64,000 nucleotides of DNA, taken from the NCBI GenBank assembly GCA_021199255.1, contig JAJQIK010000036.1:62001-126000 (forward strand), given 5' to 3'. This stretch comes from Clostridiales bacterium. Its GTDB lineage: Bacteria > Bacillota > Clostridia > Lachnospirales > Lachnospiraceae. Under the pieces are notes generated by a model. The model saw only the letters and a list, made by a program, of their open reading frames with translations. It ran no database searches and had not been told where the DNA came from. Position 1 is the stretch's first letter. Each line of letters begins with the position of its first letter. The position numbers were made by a program, and so were the translations under genes. Shown piece by piece: positions 18,364-26,329 of this stretch.

Positions 18364-19373
18364 GCGGCTGTCTTAGAACACTGACAATCGGTAATGTCAC
18401 ATTGCCTAATAATATCATACTGGCTCCGATGGCAGGCGTGACAGACCTGCCTTTTCGTTTGCTGTGCAGCGAGCAGGGGGCAGGCCTGGCCTGTATGGAA
18501 ATGGTCAGCGCCAAGGCGATTCTGTATCATAACAAAAATACGGAAAGCCTCTTGGAGATTCACCATCAGGAGGGGGCTGTCTCCTTACAACTGTTTGGCT
18601 CCGACCCCATTATTCTAAGCGAGATGGCTAAACGGATTGAGGAACGGCCTTTTTCCATTCTGGATATCAATATGGGATGCCCGGTGCCTAAAGTGGTCAA
18701 TAACGGCGAGGGCTCCGCTTTGATGAAGCAGCCGAAGCTGGCGGGAGCAATTATAGAGGCCGTGGTAAAAGCCATAGACAAGCCCGTTACGGTTAAGATT
18801 CGCAAGGGCTTTGACGAAAACCATGTCAACGCGGTAGAAATCGCAAGGATTGCGGAGGCTTCCGGAGCCGCGGCAGTGGCGGTGCATGGCAGGACAAGAG
18901 AGCAGTATTATGCGGGAGAGGCGGACTGGGAAATCATTGCCCGGGTAAAAAATGCCGTGTCGATTCCGGTGATTGGCAACGGCGACATTACAGATGGCGC
19001 CAGCGCCCGGAAGATGATGGAGCTGACCGGCTGCGACGGCGTTATGGTGGGGAGAGCCGCCAGAGGGAACCCCTGGCTGTTCGGGCAAATCGCGGCGTAT
19101 CTGAGAGATGGGACGACGCTTCCGCCACCGGATATGGAGGCGGTCAAAGCGATGATTTTACGCCACGCGGATCTGCAGCTTCAAACCAAGGGAGAATATA
19201 CCGGAATCCGGGAGATGAGAAAACATGTCTCATGGTATACCGCCGGATATCCCAATTCAGCCAGACTCAGGCAGCAGGTCAATCTGCTGGAAAGCTTTGC
19301 AGCGCTCAGAGAGATGATTGCTTCGGGGCTTACAGGCGACTCCGGCTGCAAAGAACCGTCTGACCCGCGATAA
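18360..19373 (+). CDS. dusB: tRNA-dihydrouridine synthase (DusB/NifR3 type)
   Basis: A 337-residue FMN enzyme that reduces uridines in tRNA to dihydrouridine. The TIM barrel begins LAPMAGVTDLPFR. The catalytic Cys lies in DINMGCPVPKVVNNGEGSALMK. The FMN/RNA motif HGRTREQYY and the phosphate-binding GNGDITDG and GVMVGRAARGNPW are intact. The C-terminal helical domain is complete. Overlap with the preceding start codon shows coupling. The dus-(unknown)-greA-lysS order downstream is a conserved Firmicutes neighbourhood. Confidence 0.94.
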   Translation: MSGCLRTLTIGNVTLPNNIILAPMAGVTDLPFRLLCSEQGAGLACMEMVSAKAILYHNKNTESLLEIHHQEGAVSLQLFGSDPIILSEMAKRIEERPFSILDINMGCPVPKVVNNGEGSALMKQPKLAGAIIEAVVKAIDKPVTVKIRKGFDENHVNAVEIARIAEASGAAAVAVHGRTREQYYAGEADWEIIARVKNAVSIPVIGNGDITDGASARKMMELTGCDGVMVGRAARGNPWLFGQIAAYLRDGTTLPPPDMEAVKAMILRHADLQLQTKGEYTGIREMRKHVSWYTAGYPNSARLRQQVNLLESFAALREMIASGLTGDSGCKEPSDPR

Positions 19374-19478
19374 ATCCCTGGGGGAGTTGGATTAGTTTGC
19401 CCCCAAAAGGCATATATTGTTTCATAGGCAGAAAAGTTGGGAAAACGGCGACGCCCGTTGCTTTTGGGGAGAGTGCGT

Positions 19479-20249
19479 ATGGAACAGGAAACCGTTATCT
19501 ATTATTATCCGGTGAAGGAATCCCAAGAGGGGATGCCTGCCGCGGCCAAAAGACACTGGTGGCAGGAAGGAGGCTTAAGTCCCTTTCGCCTGCTGGAAAT
19601 TCAGGAGGGTGCTCACCGTACCATCGGTTCGCAGACTCCCGACGGCAGAGATGCGTTGCAGCTCTATGCCTGCCCGGTGCCCCCGTTTTATTATAGGAAA
19701 AAAAGCTGGAAGCCCTGGCAGCTCTGTAAAGCCATGGAAAAGGCATTGTATCAAATAGAAGGAATGACGGACGTCCTGGCGGCCTTGGAGATAGAGAAGC
19801 TGTTGCCGGAAGAAATGCGCGGCAGATGGCGTCCCCGTATGGAGACAGTCAGAAAGCTGACGGCGCTGCTGTTGGCGAAGGAGGCGGGACAAAGCCTCTG
19901 TCAGAAGGCAGCGGTTAAGCTGGGAAAGCCGGAGGATATGGAGTGGCAGATGGAAATGACGTGGGAACTTTTGCAGCCTTATCTGTCCAGAATCAATCAG
20001 TGTGTAATCCGTTATCCTCCCGCGCCGGAATTTGATATGCGGGAGGAACTGGCCGGTTACCTCGATGACTATTATTATGAGTACGGGCTGGTGGTGCAGA
20101 CAGAAGCCTATGGGCGCGGGAACGGCAGGGCGGAGGCTGGCCGCGGCCAGATAGAACAGGGCTGTCTGTGTTTGGACTTTCGCGAGGATCATCTATATCG
20201 CGCTATACGGAAATACCTTGACACTGTGCTGAAAAATAGGTATTATTAA
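19479..20249 (+). CDS. Hypothetical protein in the dus-greA interval
   Basis: A 256-residue soluble protein that I do not recognise. The start at 19479 (MEQETVIYYYPVKES) has GGGGAGAG upstream and is preferred over an in-frame TTG at 19437. It is rich in Trp, Leu and acidic residues, without signal peptide, membrane segment or obvious catalytic motif. The last third contains a tyrosine-rich patch (DDYYYEYG). Its place between dus and greA hints at an RNA- or translation-related accessory role, but this is guilt by association only. Confidence 0.6.
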   Translation: MEQETVIYYYPVKESQEGMPAAAKRHWWQEGGLSPFRLLEIQEGAHRTIGSQTPDGRDALQLYACPVPPFYYRKKSWKPWQLCKAMEKALYQIEGMTDVLAALEIEKLLPEEMRGRWRPRMETVRKLTALLLAKEAGQSLCQKAAVKLGKPEDMEWQMEMTWELLQPYLSRINQCVIRYPPAPEFDMREELAGYLDDYYYEYGLVVQTEAYGRGNGRAEAGRGQIEQGCLCLDFREDHLYRAIRKYLDTVLKNRYY

Positions 20250-20320
20250 TTAGTTAAACAGGCGCATGATGCTATGGCGTAGGGATATGCCGCATAGAAT
20301 ATAGTAAGGGAGAGTTTGCC

Positions 20321-20803
20321 ATGCAGGAGAAGAAAAATATATTAACCTATGAAGGACTGAGAAAATACGAGGACGAGTTACATGAGTTAAAGGTGGTAAA
20401 GCGTCAGGAGGTAGCCCAGAAAATCAAGGAAGCCAGAGAACAGGGCGACTTATCCGAAAATGCGGAATACGATGCGGCGAAGGATGAGCAGCGCGATATC
20501 GAGGCTCGAATCGAAGAGTTAGAGAAGATCTTAAAAAACGCGGAAGTCGTTATCGAAGATGAAGTGGATTTAGATAAGATCAATATCGGATGTCAGGTAA
20601 AGATCCTGGATATGGAATTTAATGAAGAATTAGAGTATAAAATTGTGGGCTCTACAGAGGCGAATAGCTTAAAAGGCAAAATCTCCAACGAGTCTCCGGT
20701 GGGGAAAGCGTTGATCGGCTGCAAAGTGGGCGACACGGTGGATGTGGAGACACAGGCGGGCGTGATCCAGTATAAGGTACTGGAGATTCAGAGATCAAAT
20801 TAG
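20321..20803 (+). CDS. greA: Transcription elongation factor GreA
   Basis: A 160-residue factor that enters the RNA polymerase secondary channel and promotes cleavage of backtracked transcripts. The N-terminal coiled coil (about 8-75) has the tip motif [21 protein letters not shown] with the acidic residues needed for cleavage. The C-terminal FKBP-like domain ends with the [14 protein letters not shown] segment. The length is normal. It precedes lysS, as in many Firmicutes. Confidence 0.96.
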   Translation: MQEKKNILTYEGLRKYEDELHELKVVKRQEVAQKIKEAREQGDLSENAEYDAAKDEQRDIEARIEELEKILKNAEVVIEDEVDLDKINIGCQVKILDMEFNEELEYKIVGSTEANSLKGKISNESPVGKALIGCKVGDTVDVETQAGVIQYKVLEIQRSN

Positions 20804-20901
20804 AGATTCGATATGCGGCATAGGCATCAGTGAGGACAGGGCGGAAAAGAAGGCGCAGCGCGAACAGAATCACGGTAAACCGTTCAGAAATGAGGAGTAA
20901 G

Positions 20902-22416
20902 ATGGCAGAGGCACAAAATCAGGAAAAAGGACAGCAGGTTCAGGATATTAAACAGCTTTTGAAGGTCAGAAGAGAGAAGCTGGCAGCTTTGCAGGAAGCA
21001 GGGAAGGATCCTTTTCGCATTACCAGATATGAGGTAACACATCACAGTCAGGAAATCAAAGATCATTATGACGAACTGGAAGGTAAAACGGTATCCATCG
21101 CGGGACGTGTGATGAGCAAACGCGTGATGGGTAAGGCGTCCTTTTGTAATGTGCAGGATTTACAGGGCAATATCCAGTCCTACGTGGCACGGGACAGCGT
21201 TGGGGAAGAGGCTTATGCCGATTTCAAAAAATATGATGTGGGCGATATCGTAGGCATAGAGGGAGAAGTATTTAAGACGAAGACCGGCGAAATTTCCGTC
21301 CATGCTTCAAAGGTAACGCTGATGTCCAAGAGCCTGCAGATTTTGCCGGAGAAATACCATGGCTTAGTGAATACGGATATCCGTTATCGGCAAAGATATA
21401 CGGATTTGATTATGAACGAGGAGGTCAGAAAGACCTTTGTGGCACGTTCTAAGATTATCAGTTCTATCAGACGCTATCTGGACGGACAGGGCTTCTTAGA
21501 GGTAGAAACGCCCATGCTGGTAACCAATGCGGGCGGCGCGTCAGCCAGGCCCTTTGAAACACATTATAACGCGTTGGATGAAGATGTTAAGCTGCGTATT
21601 TCTTTAGAGTTGTATCTGAAAAGACTGATTGTAGGCGGTATGGAAAGAGTCTATGAAATTGGGCGGGTGTTCCGCAACGAGGGTCTGGATACAAGACATA
21701 ATCCGGAATTTACCCTGATGGAATTATATCAGGCGTATACCGACTATAATGGCATGATGGATCTGACAGAGGATATGTTTCGCCATGTGGCGCAGGAGGT
21801 ATGCCATACTACGCTGATTCCTTACGGCGATGTAGAAATTGACCTGGGAAAACCTTTCGAGAGAATTACGATGGTCGACGCCGTAAAGAAATATACGGGT
21901 ATCGATTTCGACCAGGTGCCGGATACGGCTGCTGCCAAGAAGCTGGCAGATGAAAAAGATGTGCATTATGAGGAACGCCATACGAAAGGGGACATTATAA
22001 ACCTGTTCTTCGAAGAGTTTGTGGAAGAGCACTTGGTACAGCCTACCTTTGTGATGGATCATCCCGTGGAAATTTCCCCGCTGACCAAGAGAAAGCCGGA
22101 CAAGCCGGATTACGTGGAACGCTTTGAACTGTTTATTACGGCGAGGGAAATGTGCAATGCGTATTCCGAGCTGAATGACCCGATCGATCAGAGAGAACGT
22201 TTTAAGGCTCAGGAAGCGGCGCTTGCGGCGGGTGACGAAGAAGCCAATACTACGGACGAGGATTTTATGAACGCGCTGGAGATTGGTATGCCGCCGACCG
22301 GCGGGATTGGCTATGGCATCGACCGGCTGGTAATGCTATTGACAAATTCTCCGGCGATCAGGGATGTTTTGCTGTTCCCCACGATGAAGTCACTCAAGGA
22401 GCCAGAATCCAAGTAA
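20902..22416 (+). CDS. lysS: Lysyl-tRNA synthetase, class II
   Basis: A 504-residue class II synthetase. The N-terminal OB-fold anticodon-binding domain (about 55-165: [23 protein letters not shown]) is followed by the catalytic core. Motif 1 is [10 protein letters not shown], motif 2 is [17 protein letters not shown] and motif 3 is [14 protein letters not shown] use the ATG at 20902, which has GAGGAGT upstream. A 24-codon extension from 20830 is unlikely. A long terminator hairpin lies downstream at 22535-22597. Confidence 0.97.
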   Translation: MAEAQNQEKGQQVQDIKQLLKVRREKLAALQEAGKDPFRITRYEVTHHSQEIKDHYDELEGKTVSIAGRVMSKRVMGKASFCNVQDLQGNIQSYVARDSVGEEAYADFKKYDVGDIVGIEGEVFKTKTGEISVHASKVTLMSKSLQILPEKYHGLVNTDIRYRQRYTDLIMNEEVRKTFVARSKIISSIRRYLDGQGFLEVETPMLVTNAGGASARPFETHYNALDEDVKLRISLELYLKRLIVGGMERVYEIGRVFRNEGLDTRHNPEFTLMELYQAYTDYNGMMDLTEDMFRHVAQEVCHTTLIPYGDVEIDLGKPFERITMVDAVKKYTGIDFDQVPDTAAAKKLADEKDVHYEERHTKGDIINLFFEEFVEEHLVQPTFVMDHPVEISPLTKRKPDKPDYVERFELFITAREMCNAYSELNDPIDQRERFKAQEAALAAGDEEANTTDEDFMNALEIGMPPTGGIGYGIDRLVMLLTNSPAIRDVLLFPTMKSLKEPESK

Positions 22417-22534
22417 ATCAAGGGTTTGGAGCACTTCGGAGTACACAAAAAAGGTGTTTACTACAACAAATTTGAGATTTTGAGTAAAGAAATATAAGCT
22501 CAAGTAACGAATAGGTTGGAATGAAAAGAATATA

Positions 22535-22597
22535 GAAAACAAAAGTTTTAGGACTTTCTTTCAGAAATAATTCTGAGAGAGAGCCCTTTTTGTTTTC
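22535..22597 (+). terminator. Long inverted-repeat terminator after lysS
   Basis: The inner stem GGACTTTCTTTCAGAA (22551-22566) pairs with TTCTGAGAGAGAGCCC (22571-22586) with one mismatch and a four-base loop, followed by TTTTTGTTTT. An outer arm GAAAACAAAA (22535-22544) pairs perfectly with TTTTGTTTTC (22588-22597). The structure is about 26 paired bases, long for a simple terminator. The stretch 22417-22534 shows no gene. Confidence 0.75.
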
Positions 22598-22666
22598 CCA
22601 GTTGTTCAAAAAACTTTTGCGATATGGAGTCAAATCAAAATCAAAAATAAGAAAGGAAGTAAGCAA

Positions 22667-23124
22667 ATGAAGAACACAGCGTTAAGTGCAAACAAAAAAA
22701 CGTAACCTTTAAAAATGACAGTCACTGAGAATTCTATGAGAAGTGGATTGGAGAGTGTAGACATCAAGACGAGTATCACAAGGCGTTGGTATATTGCCTG
22801 GGAATTAGTGAAGATACCAGAGATCATGTTCACTCAATTTATGATTTCAAGAGTGGATGCATTAAGACGGAATGTTTAAGAGAAGGCTGGATTACAAGTG
22901 GATCAGCAAGGATTATTAGAATGGCATTCAACCTTTATTGTAATGGAACACCAAGTGTAGAAGATTACAAGAGGCAGGAAGATCGAATGTCTGAATGCAG
23001 ACAGTATACCGTAGAAGAATTGTTCTGTACTGGAGATGCAAGATTCTTCTGGGAGGCAATCAAGATTAGATATCCAGAGTACTGTTTTTATGTGGATTGG
23101 GAGGATTTATATGCTAAAGCTTAG
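22667..23124 (+). pseudogene. DUF6075-like mobile-element gene with frameshift and nonsense codon
   Basis: The recognisable part resembles DUF6075 (YHKALVYCLGISEDTRDH, then RIIRMAFNLYCNG and DARFFWEAIKIRYPEYC), a family carried by conjugative elements of Clostridia. Its N-terminus is damaged twice. The ATG at 22667 with GAAAGGAAG upstream reads MKNTALSANKK, then leaves frame in an A7 run (22694-22700). The continuing frame (VTFKNDSH) hits TGA at 22726-22728 before EFYEKW. Joining the pieces gives one plausible protein. The longest intact piece starts at 22786 and would lack about 40 residues. DUF assignment is from memory of the family pattern. Confidence 0.65.
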
Positions 23125-23299
23125 ATTGCAGGGCACAAAAGAAGATATTACAAGATTCGTGGATTTCCTAAAGGGAAGTCCACGAATCAGAATTATCCAG
23201 ATGTCAGATATATATGCCAATAAAGGCGCAAATAGATATTTTAGATTGTATGCAGAAATCGAAACCGTAGAATTTAAGGAGGACAAAGATTATGAGTAA
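23111..23299 (+). CDS. DUF3970-like small protein of the element remnant
   Basis: A 62-residue protein ([20 protein letters not shown], then [20 protein letters not shown]) resembling DUF3970, a small family found beside ParA in mobile elements. The ATG at 23111 has GGGAGG seven bases upstream. It overlaps the preceding frame by 14 bases and the parA start by 8 bases, the compact packing of a replication module. It is intact, but its neighbours are broken, so expression may be pointless. Function unknown. Confidence 0.65.
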   Translation: MLKLRLQGTKEDITRFVDFLKGSPRIRIIQMSDIYANKGANRYFRLYAEIETVEFKEDKDYE

Positions 23300-23682
23300 A
23301 GTTATTGCATGTGCAAATCAGAAGGGTGGAGTTGCCAAGACAACCACAACAGTAAGTTTAGGTATTGGATTAGCGAGAAAAGGCAGAAGATCCTTTTGAT
23401 TGACAACGATCCCCAGGGATCGCTTACACAGTCATTGGGATGCCAAGAGCCAGATAAACTAGAGGTTACATTAGCTGAAATTATGGATTGGGTACTTAAT
23501 GAAGAGAAGTTTGATCTGGGGGCAGGGATTATTCATCATGAAGAAGGCGTAGATATTCTTCCAGGTAATATTGAGCTATCTGGTGTGGAGACTTCCTTGG
23601 TTGGGATTATGAGTAGTGAGACAGTGCTTAGAGAATATATTGAAATGATAGATGATCGTTACGACCATATTCTTATGGGCTA
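23292..23682 (+). pseudogene. parA: Truncated, frameshifted ParA ATPase gene
   Basis: The start reads [20 protein letters not shown], the ParA/Soj deviant Walker A, but with Ala in place of the conserved Gly of GGVGKTT. A one-base loss near 23387 shifts the frame. The second frame continues [18 protein letters not shown] and runs through GVDILPGNIELSGVE to YDHILM, where homology stops. The C-terminal half, with the rest of the Walker B region, is missing. ParA proteins partition plasmids or conjugative elements. Three separate lesions show this copy is dead. Confidence 0.85.
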
Positions 23683-23916
23683 CTCAAAAAGCCATGCTCT
23701 CAAAAACAGCCATTTATGAAGCAATAAATGGCAGAAAAAAAGTGTATCGCATTGAAGTTTTCTCCTTCATTTCGATACACCTCGGTCTGTGAATTTTTCC
23801 TGTAATCTATTCTGTCTGATATCCTTATCCTTTCTCTTTTCCTATTCTTTTTCTTCATGTGCTGTACTCCATACGCAATATACATCTTCAAAAACTTCCC
23901 CAAAACAAAAAGCCAT
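23683..23916. repeat. Junction segment bounded by an 11-base direct repeat
   Basis: CAAAAAGCCAT occurs at 23685-23695, exactly where parA homology ends, and again at 23906-23916. Between the copies are a 14-base imperfect inverted repeat (23744-23757 with 23765-23778) and a terminator hairpin. It may be the scar of a small insertion or of a recombination event that removed the rest of the element. From 23917 to 24036 I see no gene, only a small hairpin (GCAAAAT at 23958 with ATTTTGC at 23973). Confidence 0.45.
23701..23732 (-). terminator. Leftward intrinsic terminator
   Basis: GCCATTTAT (23709-23717) pairs perfectly with ATAAATGGC (23724-23732) across a six-base loop. Read leftward it is followed by TGTTTTTG. 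It would end leftward transcripts coming from the operon at 24-31 kb. Confidence 0.65.
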
Positions 23917-24036
23917 CGTAGTCTACGAATAGTATGTAAATTACGACGGCGAATAAGGCAAAATTTCTATTAATTTTGCACAGGAAACAGCAGAGACTGT
24001 AAATCGTTGGAATCAAGAAAGCTATTTATGTGTCAG

Positions 24037-24441
24037 TCAAACATTATACATTGCACTTTTGCACTGACTAAACTCTTTCTCCACTACCGTCAATCTTTGA
24101 AAAGTCTCATCGCTGATGATGTGTTCAATCTGACAAGCCTCAATGTCTGCCTGTTGTTCTTCCACACCTATATCACACAGCATCTTTTTGAGAAGCGAAT
24201 GCTTTTGAAACGTGTATTCTGCGATTAGCTTTCCTTCTTCTGTCAATTCCAACAGTCCGGCATGACCAACCCGGAGCAGATTCTCTTCTTTCATCTTTGA
24301 TACTGCCACGCTGACGCTTGCCTTGGAATAACCAAGCTCCTCCGCCAAATCAACGGAACGGCAGTAACCTTTTCGTTGATTAACCACGTAAATGCTTTCC
24401 AAGTAATCTTCCTTAGATTCGTTGTGCCGTTTATCCTGCAT
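24037..24441 (-). CDS. DtxR/MntR-family metal-responsive regulator
   Basis: A 134-residue regulator with an N-terminal winged helix (YLESIYVV, then SVDLAEELGYSKASVSVAVSKM) and a dimerisation/metal-binding domain. Candidate ligands are in E-x-x-L (HAGLLELTEEGKL), the helix KMLCDIGVEEQQADIEACQIEH and the final EH-I-I region. Length is close to MntR (about 140), without the SH3 domain of full DtxR. AAGGAG precedes the start. It is the last gene of the leftward oxidoreductase operon, 30 bases after the GMC gene. It could sense Fe or Mn, or may have been recruited to sense another signal. Confidence 0.85.
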   Translation of the reverse strand: MQDKRHNESKEDYLESIYVVNQRKGYCRSVDLAEELGYSKASVSVAVSKMKEENLLRVGHAGLLELTEEGKLIAEYTFQKHSLLKKMLCDIGVEEQQADIEACQIEHIISDETFQRLTVVEKEFSQCKSAMYNV

Positions 24442-24471
24442 AGGTTTCTCCTTTTCAAAAAATACACACCG

Positions 24472-25767
24472 TCACGCTATGGCTGCTGTACACACCTTGG
24501 CGATACGCTTTGCTAGGGCAAGGATTGTCCAAATCGGAGGGTTTCCCATCGACTCCGGCAGCAGCGTGGCATCGGCGATATACAGATTTTGTGGTAAGCG
24601 GCGATTGTGAAAGCTTTTTTGTTCCTCCGAGGTAAGCGGCAGCATTCCTCCGGGATGTCCCGCATTAAGTGTTCCAAGGAACATATCGTTTTCAGCAACG
24701 CCCATTTTTGCAAGAATTGCCTTACAGTCAGACACGCCAGCTTTCAGTCGTTCCCTGTCGGTTCGGGTCAGCTCTTTCTCTACCTTTCGGGTGCGGCTGG
24801 CGCCAAAGCCGGAATCCGAAAGCTTAATCATCATGCTGAGTATATCCTTGGACGGCATACGCCAAGATTTATTGAAGAAAAAGCTCAGATAGTCCATATA
24901 GGGAGAGAGCATATAGCCATCTCTCTGCATGAGAAAGGGCATAGGAATATGGTGATCCTGTCCCGCTCCCGGATATGGTGCCGCCACACAAAGCACGGGA
25001 TCAACAAAAAGCGTCGTTTCACAGGCAATCCCGGAGCGCTCCAAAATAATTGGCGTGCCAAGCCCGCCGGCAGCTAAAACAACCAAATCGGCGCTATATG
25101 TCGTCTGCTTCCCGCCTTTTTTTGCGTAGACAGTATGTACGGTATTGTCACTGCGGTCAATGCCGAGTTTTGTCACCCTGCAGCCCGTTTCCAGTACGGC
25201 TCCCTTTTCGAGACTCTCCTTAAGCAGCCTGCGGCTGTCCCATTTTGCCCCTGTCGGACATCCCAGCACACAGCGCCCGCAATGGACGCAGCGTTTAAAA
25301 TCCACCAGCTTACCCGTAGGCGTTGGCGCAAAGCCCAGCTGCACACAGGCGTCAAAGAGGGCTTTCGTCTGTGATGACCAGTATTTCTCGTGGTCAGTGA
25401 ATAAAGTGATTTCCTGCGCAAGCTCTTCAAATTCTTCATCTAAATGGATGCCTAATTTTTTTAATCCATTATCATATCGCAGCGCACTGCCGGTAGCGAG
25501 GGTTGTGGTACCTCCCGTACATCTGCCATGCACTAGAACCATATCTGAAGTGGATTTATGTACCCGCATTGCCGGAAACAGCACAGAAATCATGCGCTCA
25601 TCTAAAAACAGCCCCGTCCTGCGAAACCCGGCAAGCTTGTCCACCGAAAAGGCAAACGGCTGAAATTCACCTCCTGCCTCCAGTATCGTCACCTGAAAAT
25701 TGCCTTGCAGCTCCTTTGCCACCATAGCGCCGCCCGCGCCTGAGCCTATCACTATCGCTTTTTTCAT
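24472..25767 (-). CDS. GMC-type FAD oxidoreductase with Cys cluster, fatty-alcohol-oxidase-like
   Basis: A 431-residue flavoprotein. The start at 25767 (MKKAIVIGSGAGGAMVAKEL) has AAAGGAGATT upstream and gives the FAD-binding Rossmann motif; the longer upstream frame is not coding. A second FAD motif (HGRCTGGTTTLATG) follows. Around residues 159-174 lies CVHCGRCVLGCPTGAKWD, four cysteines in a ferredoxin-like spacing. I associate this pattern with long-chain fatty alcohol oxidases and related GMC proteins. The C-terminal GHPGGMLP and DATLLPESMGNPPIWTILALA segments hold the GMC active-site region. It probably oxidises an alcohol or reduces its aldehyde. In an anaerobe the electron acceptor is unlikely to be oxygen, and the flavodoxin of the same operon is a candidate. 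Confidence 0.8.
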   Translation of the reverse strand: MKKAIVIGSGAGGAMVAKELQGNFQVTILEAGGEFQPFAFSVDKLAGFRRTGLFLDERMISVLFPAMRVHKSTSDMVLVHGRCTGGTTTLATGSALRYDNGLKKLGIHLDEEFEELAQEITLFTDHEKYWSSQTKALFDACVQLGFAPTPTGKLVDFKRCVHCGRCVLGCPTGAKWDSRRLLKESLEKGAVLETGCRVTKLGIDRSDNTVHTVYAKKGGKQTTYSADLVVLAAGGLGTPIILERSGIACETTLFVDPVLCVAAPYPGAGQDHHIPMPFLMQRDGYMLSPYMDYLSFFFNKSWRMPSKDILSMMIKLSDSGFGASRTRKVEKELTRTDRERLKAGVSDCKAILAKMGVAENDMFLGTLNAGHPGGMLPLTSEEQKSFHNRRLPQNLYIADATLLPESMGNPPIWTILALAKRIAKVCTAAIA

Positions 25768-25801
25768 TCTAATCTCCTTTCCGGCATATACGCCGTACTC
25801 T

Positions 25802-26329
25802 TCATTTCCTAAAATCTGCCCGACATACGCTACACCCTTCCGTAATCCGTTCACGAAAGGACAGCTTGCCGCCCTGATAAACGCCCGCAAAAATACCCTT
25901 ATCAATGGCAGATATGACATTGCAGATTTCCCGCGTATAAAAGCTGCTGAAATAGCATTTGCGGACACAAAAATGCCCGGTTTCTTCCTCGCATATCTGA
26001 ATACCTATATTCCGATAAAGCATAGTAATAATGGCAAGACAATCCTCTTCGTTTTTTGGATTCAGCCACCGGCGAAGACGGCTACCAAGCACATATGCCA
26101 TTTGATACAGCTTCTGACACAGTGTTTCGAGATTTTGCCCGCTTTGCATGGCGCGCAAGGCTTCCTTCGCTGTAAACTGCGCATAAGCCTTTAATATTTC
26201 CTTAGCAGAAAGTCCTGCGGTCTTTGGCGCATTCACAGCAAAAGCCTTTGCGGTTTGCCGCATGAGTATCTGCAATTCCATCCACGCGCCGAGCCTGCCG
26301 GATAATACAAAATAAATTATTCCATTCAT
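25802..26329 (-). CDS. Cys-rich small protein, possibly ATC-hydrolase-like
   Basis: A 175-residue soluble protein. Its C-terminal third has an ordered set of cysteines: HFCVRKCYFSSFYTREIC, a conserved-looking Asp (SAIDKGIF), then ITEGCSVC. This layout resembles the L-2-amino-thiazoline-4-carboxylic acid hydrolase family, a set of mostly uncharacterised proteins often encoded beside redox or lipid genes. The assignment is tentative. Its start overlaps the stop of the fusion gene upstream (TAATG), so the two are translationally coupled. That suggests a fixed ratio or physical contact with the reductase-ligase protein. It could bind a metal or an Fe-S cluster. Confidence 0.6.
   Translation of the reverse strand: MNGIIYFVLSGRLGAWMELQILMRQTAKAFAVNAPKTAGLSAKEILKAYAQFTAKEALRAMQSGQNLETLCQKLYQMAYVLGSRLRRWLNPKNEEDCLAIITMLYRNIGIQICEEETGHFCVRKCYFSSFYTREICNVISAIDKGIFAGVYQGGKLSFRERITEGCSVCRADFRK

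Noticed and set aside
19379..19405. TGGGGG/CCCCCA hairpin between dus and the unknown gene as a terminator
   Set aside because: The stem is only six pairs with a 15-base loop and is followed by AAAA, not T residues, on the coding strand.
22418..22666. An 82-residue leftward open frame after lysS
   Set aside because: It spans the long terminator stem and has no start signal. It is more likely non-coding DNA.
23700..23903. A 67-residue leftward open frame in the junction segment
   Set aside because: It reads straight through the terminator hairpin and the inverted repeat, is low complexity (Lys/Arg), and has no convincing ribosome binding site.
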